DNA of 64,000 nt from RPQJ01 sp963823535 (GTDB taxonomy: Bacteria > Pseudomonadota > Gammaproteobacteria > Steroidobacterales > Steroidobacteraceae), in the NCBI GenBank assembly GCA_963823535.1, contig CAWGLZ010000004.1, forward strand, positions 620,001-684,000, given 5' to 3'. The translations under genes were made by a program, and so were the position numbers. Shown here one piece after another: positions 49,685 through 57,103 of this stretch (the stretch's first letter is position 1; each line of letters opens with the position of its first letter). The notes beneath the pieces are model-generated. The model was not told the DNA's origin. It saw only the letters and a program-made list of their open reading frames with translations, and searched no databases.

Positions 49685-50536
49685 ATGCAGAAACTGACGA
49701 AGACGGCGCTTCACATTGCAGTGGCAGGAGCGCTTGCATTGGGTGGCCAGGTCGCGGGCGCGATGGTCATCGACCTGGCAACGGCCTCGGGCGGTTCGGG
49801 AACGCTGAACGGCGCGACCTTCACCTGGATCAATGCCGGTGCGGGCACCGGCAACATCGATTCGTTCGTCCAGTCCAGCGGAGCGGGCAACCGGGATGAA
49901 ACGCACGCGTTCAACACGACCGTCAACAACGTGCTGAACAACGGCTCGGCCGACCCGTTCAACCACTCGATCACGGTGGCCGACGTACCGCGCATCAATC
50001 TTGGAGGCGCGCTGTTCCGTGAATTCATGCTCGACATCAACGAAAACGCCGGCCGTGGTGCTGAGTACCTGTCGCTGGACGAGGTGCAGATCTTTCTCGG
50101 CGGGACGGCGAACGCAAGCTTCAATACTTTCGGTGCAGACGGCGTGCTGCAGCACGACGGCTCCCTGGTCTACGACATGGAAGGGGGCGCCGGGAACTGG
50201 GTCGCGATGAACTTCTCGTTGAACGCGGGCAGTGGTACCGGCGACCTGTTCATGTACATACCGGACTCACTGTTCAGCGCCTTCGGCAGCGATTCCGTGG
50301 TGACGCTTTATTCGCACTTCGGGCGCCAGGGCGTGAATCCGACGGGTTTCACCGGCAATTTCCACACCTCCGACGGCTTCGAGGAGTGGGCGGTCCGGGT
50401 CGACGTGGACTTCTGCGACGCGAACCCCGGCGATCGGCTGTGCAACCCGACCAGCGTGCCGGAGCCGGGGTCGCTCGCGCTGCTCGGTCTCGGGCTCGCG
50501 GGGCTGGGCCTGATGCGCCGCCGCGCAGTCGCATAA
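49685..50536 (+). CDS. PEP-CTERM sorting domain protein 3
   Basis: 283 residues from ATG 49685. Signal peptide MQKLTKTALHIAVAGALAL with cleavage near VAGA. The sorting tag is VPEPGSLALLGLGLAGLGL then MRRRAVA. The body begins DLATASGGSGTLNGATFTW and contains long Asn/Gly/Asp stretches. It includes DEVQIFLGG and a paired-Cys region VDFCDANPGDRLCNPTS just before the tag. This layout is common in exosortase-sorted proteins; no enzyme motif seen. GGATGGAAA upstream may serve as ribosome site. Confidence 0.92.
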   Translation: MQKLTKTALHIAVAGALALGGQVAGAMVIDLATASGGSGTLNGATFTWINAGAGTGNIDSFVQSSGAGNRDETHAFNTTVNNVLNNGSADPFNHSITVADVPRINLGGALFREFMLDINENAGRGAEYLSLDEVQIFLGGTANASFNTFGADGVLQHDGSLVYDMEGGAGNWVAMNFSLNAGSGTGDLFMYIPDSLFSAFGSDSVVTLYSHFGRQGVNPTGFTGNFHTSDGFEEWAVRVDVDFCDANPGDRLCNPTSVPEPGSLALLGLGLAGLGLMRRRAVA

Positions 50537-50560
50537 GGACAGACGGAATCCTTCCACTCG

Positions 50561-50587
50561 AGCCCGGCCGTGCGCCGGGCTTTCTGT
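50561..50587 (+). terminator. Terminator of PEP-CTERM gene 3 (shared with convergent hydrolase)
   Basis: Stem AGCCCGGC / GCCGGGCT (50561-50568 with 50574-50581), loop CGTGC, then TTCTGTT. The flank matches the one after PEP-CTERM gene 2. Confidence 0.75.
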
Positions 50588-51508
50588 TCAGGGTAGCGGC
50601 GGGGCCCACTGCCGACCCGACTGGCGACGATCCACCGCACGCAGTCGAGCTGACTGATGGGTGAGCCAGTCCGCCATCGCGGCTGCCGCGACATCGGGGT
50701 GCTTGGCCCACGAGACATGGTCGGCCCGTACTCCCAGCGCTTGGCCGGTGATCTCGAACCAGTCGATGCGGTGCGCCTGCAGGCGCTTCGTCACGCCCTC
50801 CACGGCAGGCAGCGGGGCAAGCTCATCGCCGTCACAGTAGATCGACAGAACAGGGCAGGCGTCGGACTGGACGCGATGCTCGAGGTTCTCGTGCTCCAGG
50901 CCCTGGGCGCTGTAACGGTTCTCACGCGCCATCACCAGCCAGTCGGCCATCAGGCGTCGAGCCTCCCGCCCGCCGAAGCCCATGCGGTGGCCCGGATAGT
51001 ACCCGAGCACCGTCGTCATGACGGGGACGCTGGCGATCAGGAACCGGACCTTGAGACGAGTGGCCCCATGGAAACACCCGTAGTACGGCGTGGCCGTCGT
51101 CAGCAGCACGACGCCGGCGATCTGCTCCGGGTAGAGGGACCGCGCCATCAGCGCCAGGTGTCCACCGAGGCTGTGACCGGCGACGTAGACGGGCGCATCC
51201 GGTTGCCGTGATCGCAACCAGTCGAGCGCTGCCGGGATGTCCGCCTGCAGCCACTCTCGGAACCCATAGTCGCAACTGCGCGACGCCCGCAACCGGCTGC
51301 GTCCGTGCCCCCGTTGCTCCAGCGTCACCGTGCGGATGCCGGCCTCTGCCAGCCGGGATCCCAGCTTGCGGTAGAGCCTTGCCTGGATGCCGAGCGCGGG
51401 CAGCACGAGCAGGTTCGCCGTTGGATCCGTGGCTTCGAAGCACTCCAGCGGAACGTCGTAGCCGTCGTCCGCAGGAACGGTGATCACTTGTAACGGCATC
51501 GCGCCCAT
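50588..51508 (-). CDS. Alpha/beta hydrolase family protein
   Basis: 306 residues with no signal peptide. The nucleophile elbow GHSLGGH places Ser at about residue 113, the acid is likely in YCDGDELAPL, and the His in RADHVSWAKHP. The oxyanion region has LPALGIQARLYRKLG and EQRGHGRSR. It resembles the COG4757-type serine hydrolases (predicted lysophospholipase or esterase). A second start at 51499 (MPLQVITV) is possible. Substrate unknown. It is convergent with PEP-CTERM gene 3. Confidence 0.88.
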   Translation of the reverse strand: MGAMPLQVITVPADDGYDVPLECFEATDPTANLLVLPALGIQARLYRKLGSRLAEAGIRTVTLEQRGHGRSRLRASRSCDYGFREWLQADIPAALDWLRSRQPDAPVYVAGHSLGGHLALMARSLYPEQIAGVVLLTTATPYYGCFHGATRLKVRFLIASVPVMTTVLGYYPGHRMGFGGREARRLMADWLVMARENRYSAQGLEHENLEHRVQSDACPVLSIYCDGDELAPLPAVEGVTKRLQAHRIDWFEITGQALGVRADHVSWAKHPDVAAAAMADWLTHQSARLRAVDRRQSGRQWAPPLP

Positions 51509-51610
51509 CGTCGAGCGGTCGGTGTTGTTCTGTCAAATCGGCAGGTCCAGAATGGACCGTCGGCGTGTCGCGCCGACGAGCAACAACAGCCGAATGGAAA
51601 GGGGGCGATC

Positions 51611-52306
51611 ATGCGGAACATGAAGAAACTGTTGCCGGCACTGTGCTCAGTTGCGATGGTGATGTCGGCCGGCCTGGCGCAGGCCGATCCGGTCGAGGCA
51701 GTCTACGGGTTCAAAGTGAAGGACCCGACCGCATTCGTGAGTGCGTTCGACACTTTGTTCCAGTCGGACGCCGTCAAGGGCAACCGGGTGGCGCTCTGGG
51801 CGGCCGAGTTCGACGGCGCGAGTCCGGCCACGCACGTCCTGACGGTCGACTTCGACAGCTACCAGGCCATGGACGAGGCGAACGCGCGCAGGCGCGGCAG
51901 CGAGGCCTGGAAGAGTTACCTCAAAACCACTGAAGCTTCTACAGAACTCACGGGCAGTATGCTGGCGATTCAGCGTGGGTCCTGGGGTGAGGGTGGAAGT
52001 CAGCACGGCGCAGGGGCGGCTTTCAGCATGGCAGTGCAGGATCCGGCAGGCTACGCGGCGGCCTTCGAGAAGATGGTGAAAGCTTATGGGGCGAAGGGGG
52101 CGATGCGCCTCATGGAGGTCCGGGCGGGTGGTCAGGGCGTGACCCACATCGTGCTCGTTTCCGCGCCCACGATGGCGGAACTCAACGCGTATCTCGACGG
52201 GCTGTTCGCCAGTGGGGCCTATCGGACGTTCTCCGGCGAGGTCGGTGGCATCCGCAAGCTCCTGACGGTGAGCATGTATCGTCGCGTGAAGACCTGGGAG
52301 CGCTGA
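51611..52306 (+). CDS. Secreted protein with two tandem similar domains
   Basis: 231 residues. Signal peptide MRNMKKLLPALCSVAMVMSAG with cleavage near LAQA. The mature part has two alike halves of about 95 residues: YGFKVKDPTAFVSAFDTL to IQRGSW, and FSMAVQDPAGYAAAFEKM to MYRRVKTW. Each has the order D-P-x-x-Y/F-x-x-A-F, THxVLTV or THIVLVS, and a helix ending before a final strand. This suggests a ferredoxin-like ABM fold repeat. GAAAGGGGG precedes the ATG. Function unknown. Confidence 0.8.
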   Translation: MRNMKKLLPALCSVAMVMSAGLAQADPVEAVYGFKVKDPTAFVSAFDTLFQSDAVKGNRVALWAAEFDGASPATHVLTVDFDSYQAMDEANARRRGSEAWKSYLKTTEASTELTGSMLAIQRGSWGEGGSQHGAGAAFSMAVQDPAGYAAAFEKMVKAYGAKGAMRLMEVRAGGQGVTHIVLVSAPTMAELNAYLDGLFASGAYRTFSGEVGGIRKLLTVSMYRRVKTWER

Positions 52307-52326
52307 TCGCCTGACGGTCGAAGAGT

Positions 52327-52368
52327 GGCTGGGCGCGCGAACGGCACGAAGGCCATGCGCGCCCAGCC
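52327..52368 (+). terminator. Hairpin after secreted tandem-domain gene
   Basis: A 12-bp perfect stem (GGCTGGGCGCGC pairs with GCGCGCCCAGCC) with an 18-base loop is followed by a weak T-rich stretch. It is likely a terminator, 20 bp after the gene. Confidence 0.55.
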
Positions 52369-52479
52369 TTCAGATCAGTCTTTCTTGTGCTCGCCGCCGG
52401 CCCAGGCAATGTCGACGAAATCCTGCGTCAGGTCGCCCGATTCGGGCGGGTCGCCGGACCGGTACCGGCCAAACCGCGG

Positions 52480-52641
52480 TCAAGCCGCGAACTCGTGATC
52501 CTGGCCGTCGTGGCCGTCCTGTCGGGCCGATGCCTCGACGGGGCTGGGTGTGCGCTCGCCCGCCGCCCGCGCCAGTCCGGTGATGAGAACGCCGGCAAAC
52601 ATCCCGACGTAGAACGCGCAAAGAAACCAGACAATCGTCAC
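52480..52641 (-). CDS. Very small membrane protein
   Basis: 53 codons from GTG 52641 to TGA 52480. The product starts VTIVWFLCAFYVGMFAGVL, one TM helix, then ITGLARAAGERTPSP and a hydrophilic tail rich in Asp, His and Gln (RQDGHDGQDHEFAA). GGAGGAT lies 4 bp before the GTG, a strong support for translation. Too short to recognise a family. Confidence 0.55.
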   Translation of the reverse strand: MTIVWFLCAFYVGMFAGVLITGLARAAGERTPSPVEASARQDGHDGQDHEFAA

Positions 52642-52900
52642 AGCATCCTCCGGGCCGAGTGGTCTGTGCAGTCGATCGTCGGTTTATCGGCGATCTTGAC
52701 CGGCCGGCACAACCAACGGCTCCAGTCGGCGACCGTTTTCGTGATCCATCGCACGATTGAATGCCATTCCCGGACGAACCGCCGTTGCCGATCCGCGAGC
52801 GTGTTGCGCCACCCGCGATCGCGCTATGTATTTGCTGGCCTTGCGAAGCGCCCGAGCCGCAGCAAAATTGACATAAGGTGTGCCACCGGAGGGCCCCGAC
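52642..52900 (+). other. Intergenic region, no gene seen
   Basis: 259 bp. TTGACA at 52869-52874 lies close to the next start, but no matching -10 fits. A minus frame here (from 52902) has no ribosome site and no protein likeness. Confidence 0.4.
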
Positions 52901-53113
52901 ATGACCCGTCAGTACTACGTGGAGCGGGATCGCGAGACCACTGAGACCGGCAGCCGTCGCGAAGCAGCACGCATCGCTGCCGAATGGGTCAAGCGAGGCT
53001 ATGACGTTACCACCGTCGTGGTCGAGGCCACGGACGAGGCTGTCGAAGCCGTGGCAAGCATCGACGCATACGCGACAGCGCAGCGCCCGAGCACCGCCCC
53101 CGGGCACGCCTGA
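52901..53113 (+). CDS. Small hypothetical protein
   Basis: 70 residues from ATG 52901 (MTRQYYVERDRETTETGSRR), with GGAGGG 8 bp upstream. The chain has an alternating basic/acidic helix (REAARIAAEWVKRGYD) followed by a strand TTVVVEATDEAVE. Soluble; no family recognised. It lies 75 bp before the CBS protein gene and may be co-transcribed. Confidence 0.6.
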   Translation: MTRQYYVERDRETTETGSRREAARIAAEWVKRGYDVTTVVVEATDEAVEAVASIDAYATAQRPSTAPGHA

Positions 53114-53188
53114 CCTGCCCGTCGGCAGGGCGGTTTGATCGGCGAGATCAAGTGTCGCTCCAGTTTGACATGTCTGCAGGATGGTGAA

Positions 53189-53602
53189 ATGAAGACGCAC
53201 GCATTCCCGAAGGTTGCGATGTACATGGACACCGAGACCCACGAGTTGTCCGCCGGCGACGACATCCGGCGCGCGGTGGGGCGTCTCATCGATGAGGGCG
53301 TGACGGGCGCGCCGGTCGTCGATGCCGAGGGAAGGGTTCTTGGCGCGTTGTCCGAATACGAGTGTCTCCGGCTGCTTGCCGAGGGTCGCGGCGGCGAGGC
53401 GGCCTCGGGTCGGGTCCGCGAGTACATGACAACGGCGTTCACCACGGTGCCGCCCACGATGGACGTCTACTACGTGGCGGGCATGTTCCTGCAGCAACCG
53501 ACCGAGCGTCGATTCCTGGTGGTGGAGGACGGACAGCTGGTGGGAGTCGTCACCCGCAAGGACATCCTGCGGGCGGTTCGTGACGGACACGAGGGCCGGT
53601 AA
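53189..53602 (+). CDS. CBS domain pair protein
   Basis: 137 residues, essentially two CBS domains: DDIRRAVGRLIDEGVTGAP to LGALSEYECLRLL, and VREYMTTAFTTVPPTMDVYYV to GVVTRKDILRAV. Stand-alone CBS pairs bind adenine nucleotides and regulate partners. The last motif G-V-V-T-R-K-D-I-L-R-A is canonical. The ATG at 53189 follows GCAGGATGG; an upstream in-frame start at 53135 adds 18 residues without family likeness. Confidence 0.88.
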   Translation: MKTHAFPKVAMYMDTETHELSAGDDIRRAVGRLIDEGVTGAPVVDAEGRVLGALSEYECLRLLAEGRGGEAASGRVREYMTTAFTTVPPTMDVYYVAGMFLQQPTERRFLVVEDGQLVGVVTRKDILRAVRDGHEGR

Positions 53603-53701
53603 TCAGCGGCCCGGCGCCCGCCGGCAGCGCTGGGCTCCGAAGCAGGACGCCTCCGGCGCCTCTGCCGTACACTCGGGAACCCCCGACGAGGAGCGATTCC
53701 G

Positions 53702-54083
53702 ATGTCCGTTGACGGCCGGCAGGACGATGTTTTCGAACTCTACGACCTCAGGGTCGAGGTCGTCGCTCCTGCGGGTGCGCGGATCTGGTGCGGGGCCAGA
53801 CCGGGGGATCATTTCACCCTGCAGGGTGAAATGCTGCACCTGCCGCCCGGTCAGGGATTTTCGATCTATTCTCTGGCGGCCGTGCTGCCGACTGCTGGCC
53901 GCCAAGCAGCGAGTGACGGACGCCAACGACTGGATGACGACCGACGCCGAGATCGCCTGCCCGGATCCGAACTGTCCGAGCCGTCTGCGCATCACGCGCA
54001 CGGGCAAGCGGCGGTTCAGCCACGCGGCGACGACCGCCGTGCCGCTCGCGACGTCCGAGCCTGCGTCGGGAGACACACCCTGA
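53702..54083 (+). pseudogene. TIGR04076-like small protein, broken by one extra base at 53891
   Basis: From ATG 53702 (GAGGAG upstream) the frame reads DVFELYDLRVEVVAPAGARI, WCGARPGDHF and PPGQGFSIYSLAAVLP. Then the adjoining frame continues LLAAKQRVTDANDWMTTDAEI and ACPDPNCPSRLRITRTGKRRF. Skipping the A at 53891 joins them as AAVLPLLAAKQR, giving 126 residues that match what I recall of the TIGR04076 family (C-G-x-x-x-G-D, CPDPNC). The stop TGA (54081-54083) overlaps the next gene. It may be a base-calling error or a true lesion. Function unknown. Confidence 0.7.
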
Positions 54084-55108
54084 TCCCGCAGGTCGAGCTG
54101 GCGGCGGACTACCGCATCTCGCGACTCATCAAGGGTGGCTGGCATCTCGCGGGCGGTCACGGGACGGTCGAGCCCGCCCAGGCGCGACGCGACATGGCGG
54201 CATTCGTGGAGGCAGGAATCACGGCCTTCGATTGCGCCGACATCTACACCGGCGTGGAGGAACTCATCGGTGGCTTCCGTCGTGAGTTTCCGGCGCTGGC
54301 GCGCCAGGTCAGGGTGCACACCAAGTTCGTCCCGGATGCCGATCGGCTGGAGTCGACGGACTCCGCGGCGGTGGAAGCGATCATCGACCGCTCGCTCAAG
54401 CGGCTTGGACAGTCACGGCTCGATCTCGTGCAGTTCCATTGGTGGGACTACGCCGTGCCGCGTTACGTCGAGGTGGGACTCGAACTGGAGCGACTGCGTC
54501 GCAAGGGCAAGATCGACCGCATCGGCCTCACCAACTTCGGCACGAAACAGGTGAGGGAACTGGTGGCGGCCGGCGTACCGGTCTTCAGCCACCAGGTCCA
54601 GTACTCCATCCTCGACGATCGGCCGGCGCACGGCATGGCCGAGGTGTGTGCCGGGCACGGCATCGCGCTGCTGTGCTACGGAACCGTGGCCGGCGGCTTT
54701 CTCAGCGAACGCTGGCTGGGGGCACCTCCGGTGGAAGCGGAGTTCGCCAATCGCTCGCTCACGAAGTACCGCCTGATCATCGACGAGTTCGGTGGCTGGG
54801 CGCTGTTCCAGCAGCTCTTGCAGGTCTTGAAGACCGTGGCAGACAAGCACAGTGCCGACATTGCGACGGTGGCGACGCGACTGATGCTGGACCGTCCCGG
54901 GGTGGCCGCGGCCATCGTCGGGGCGACCAGCACGGCTCATCTTGCCCGCCACCAGAAGATCGGCACGTTGCGCCTCGATGACGCAGACCACCGCGCCGTC
55001 GCCGCCGTGACGGCGCGCCGCGAGGGACCGTCGGGTGAGGTCTACGCGCTCGAGCGGGACCGCGCCGGCCCGCACGGACGCATCATGAGATACACCTTGA
55101 ACCGTTGA
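54080..55108 (+). CDS. Aldo/keto reductase, probably with CTG start
   Basis: 342 residues if started at CTG 54080, which forms a CTGA overlap with the previous stop where ATGA would be usual. GGGAGA lies 8 bp upstream. The protein opens IPQVELAADYRISRLIKGGW, as relatives do. The next ATG (54194) would remove the GGWHLAGGHG cofactor segment. The AKR tetrad is seen: Asp and Tyr in FDCADIYTG, Lys in VHTKFVPD and His in VQFHWWDY. NAD(P)H is the expected cofactor; substrate unknown. The coupling to the TIGR04076-like gene suggests a shared role. Confidence 0.85.
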   Translation: MIPQVELAADYRISRLIKGGWHLAGGHGTVEPAQARRDMAAFVEAGITAFDCADIYTGVEELIGGFRREFPALARQVRVHTKFVPDADRLESTDSAAVEAIIDRSLKRLGQSRLDLVQFHWWDYAVPRYVEVGLELERLRRKGKIDRIGLTNFGTKQVRELVAAGVPVFSHQVQYSILDDRPAHGMAEVCAGHGIALLCYGTVAGGFLSERWLGAPPVEAEFANRSLTKYRLIIDEFGGWALFQQLLQVLKTVADKHSADIATVATRLMLDRPGVAAAIVGATSTAHLARHQKIGTLRLDDADHRAVAAVTARREGPSGEVYALERDRAGPHGRIMRYTLNR

Positions 55109-55141
55109 GGAGGGTCGGCATGCGGCGGTTCCACGCACACA

Positions 55142-57103
55142 TTGCTGAAGAAGTCGTTCGAGATGTCGGCGCCGATCCTGCTTGCCTGCTGCCTGTGCAT
55201 GACACCTGCCACGGGCGCATCGGGCGCCGCGGCCACGGCCGGGCCGGATGGTACCGCTGACGAACGCTTTCTCGCCTACCTGGACGGGGCCTATGAGCGT
55301 CTGCTGCGTGCGAACCCTTCGATGGCCACCGACCGAGGCCTGCGCGAGGGCAACGACCGCTGGGAGTCGCTCGGTGAAGCCGGCGCGTCCGCCGGAGCCG
55401 ACGCCGCGCGCGGGGAACTCGCGACCGTCCGCAAGGAGTTCGGCGATGCAGCGCTCAGCCCCCGCGCACGCCTGCAGTACCAGGTGTTCGAGCGTTCGCA
55501 GGAACTGCTCCTCGACCGCTACCGCTGGCGCCACCATCTCTATCCACTCAACCAGATCGTCGGCCCGCCGATCGACATCCCGCAGGTGCTCGCGAGCCAG
55601 GCGATCGAGTCCGTCGAGGATGCGGAGGCCTGGCTGCGCCGCGTTTCCGCCACGCGGGCGTATCTCGGGGGAATGGTCGAGCGCCTGGGGCTGCAGGCGG
55701 AACGCGGTGTCTACCTGCCGAAGTCGGTCTACCCGATCGTCATCGGGCAGGCCCGCCGCCTGAGGGACGGTGTGCCCGCGGTCGACGGGCCGCAAGCCCG
55801 GTGGACCAGCCCGATGCTCGATGACTTCGCCGCCAGGGTCGAGAAGCTTCCGCTGTCGCCCGATGCCCGGGAGGGGCTGCTCGGCCGGGCGCGTGCGGTC
55901 CTGGTGGAGGATCTCCGTCCGGCCTACGACGGGGTCATCGATACGCTCGAGGCCCATGCCAGGCGTACGCCCGTCGACGGCGGGGTCTGGCAACTCCCCG
56001 AGGGCGACGCGTTCTACGGGTTCCTGGTGCGCCAGTACACGACGACGGACATGACGCCGTCCGAGGTGCACGCGCTCGGGCTGCGCGAAGTGGAGCGGAC
56101 GCATCGCGAGATGGCCGCCATCGTGTCGCAGGTCGGCTTCCAGGGCGACCTGCGCGGCTTCATGCAGAAGATGAAGGCAGACCCACGCTTCTACCTGCCC
56201 GACACCGAGGCTGGACGGTCAGCCTATCTGGAGCGTGCCCGGAGCATCGTCGCGGCCATGCAGGCGAAGCTGCCGGAGGCGTTTCTGCGGCCGCCGCCGC
56301 TGCCGCTCGAGATCCGGCCGACCCCGGAATACCGTTCTGCCGGTGCGCCGTCCGGGTTCTACAGTGGCGGCACCGCCGACGGCAGTCGACCCGGCGTGGT
56401 GTCGATCAATCTCAGTTCGCTCGGCGAGCGTCCCTTGTACGATCTCGAGAGCCTGCTGTACCACGAGGCGGTGCCCGGTCACCACCTGCAGATTTCCACG
56501 ATTCTCGTCGACGCGAACATTCCCCGATTGCGCAAGGTCGAGCGCTATTGGGAGAACTCGGCCTTCGTCGAAGGCTGGGCGCTCTATGCCGAAAGGCTCG
56601 GCAAGGAGATGGGTTTCTTCCAGGACCCGTACTCGGATTTCGGACGACTGGCGGCCGAACTGTGGCGTGCGACACGGCTCGTGGTGGACAGCGGCCTCCA
56701 CTACAAGCGCTGGAGCCGGGAACAGGCCATTGCATACCTCGACGAGAACACCCCGAGCCCGCACTCGACGAACGAGGCCGCCGTCGACCGCTACCTCGCG
56801 GTGCCAGGCCAGGCCACGTCGTTCATGGTGGGAATGCTGCACCTGCTCGAGGAGCGCGAGCGCGCGAAGGCCGCGCTGGGCGCGAAGTTCGACCTGCGGC
56901 AGTTCCACGCCGTGGTGCTCGAGAACGGCTACGTGCCCTTGTGGGCGGTGACGGCCGGCGTCGACCGCTGGCTGGCCGGCCAGGCCGCGGACACGGCGAC
57001 CACCACCAGCGCGTTGACACCCATCGCCACCAGGCCCGTGTCCCAGCCCGGCAGCACGGACGCGAAGAATTTCGTGGCCGCTGGCAGCAGCAGCGTGCAG
57101 TAA
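55142..57103 (+). CDS. DUF885 family (predicted zinc metallopeptidase), exported
   Basis: 653 residues. A signal peptide (MLKKSFEMSAPILLACCLC) precedes the DUF885 domain. The metal motif HEAVPGHHLQ lies at about 441-450 (H-E-x-x-x-G-H), with a second Glu in SAFVEGWALYAERLG, and SGGTADGSRPG is an expected family loop. The start is uncertain: TTG 55142 gives the better signal peptide, and ATG 55163 has GAAGAAG upstream. A strong AGGAGG with ATG 55120 lies in another frame. The last 35 residues are encoded opposite the end of the symporter gene and are unlike the family. Confidence 0.9.
   Translation: MLKKSFEMSAPILLACCLCMTPATGASGAAATAGPDGTADERFLAYLDGAYERLLRANPSMATDRGLREGNDRWESLGEAGASAGADAARGELATVRKEFGDAALSPRARLQYQVFERSQELLLDRYRWRHHLYPLNQIVGPPIDIPQVLASQAIESVEDAEAWLRRVSATRAYLGGMVERLGLQAERGVYLPKSVYPIVIGQARRLRDGVPAVDGPQARWTSPMLDDFAARVEKLPLSPDAREGLLGRARAVLVEDLRPAYDGVIDTLEAHARRTPVDGGVWQLPEGDAFYGFLVRQYTTTDMTPSEVHALGLREVERTHREMAAIVSQVGFQGDLRGFMQKMKADPRFYLPDTEAGRSAYLERARSIVAAMQAKLPEAFLRPPPLPLEIRPTPEYRSAGAPSGFYSGGTADGSRPGVVSINLSSLGERPLYDLESLLYHEAVPGHHLQISTILVDANIPRLRKVERYWENSAFVEGWALYAERLGKEMGFFQDPYSDFGRLAAELWRATRLVVDSGLHYKRWSREQAIAYLDENTPSPHSTNEAAVDRYLAVPGQATSFMVGMLHLLEERERAKAALGAKFDLRQFHAVVLENGYVPLWAVTAGVDRWLAGQAADTATTTSALTPIATRPVSQPGSTDAKNFVAAGSSSVQ

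Noticed and set aside
52869..52874. TTGACA as a -35 element for the 52901 gene
   Set aside because: The matching -10 would overlap the ribosome site and no TATAAT-like sequence is there.
52684..52902. Minus frame of 72 codons upstream of the 70-aa gene
   Set aside because: No ribosome site and no protein likeness.
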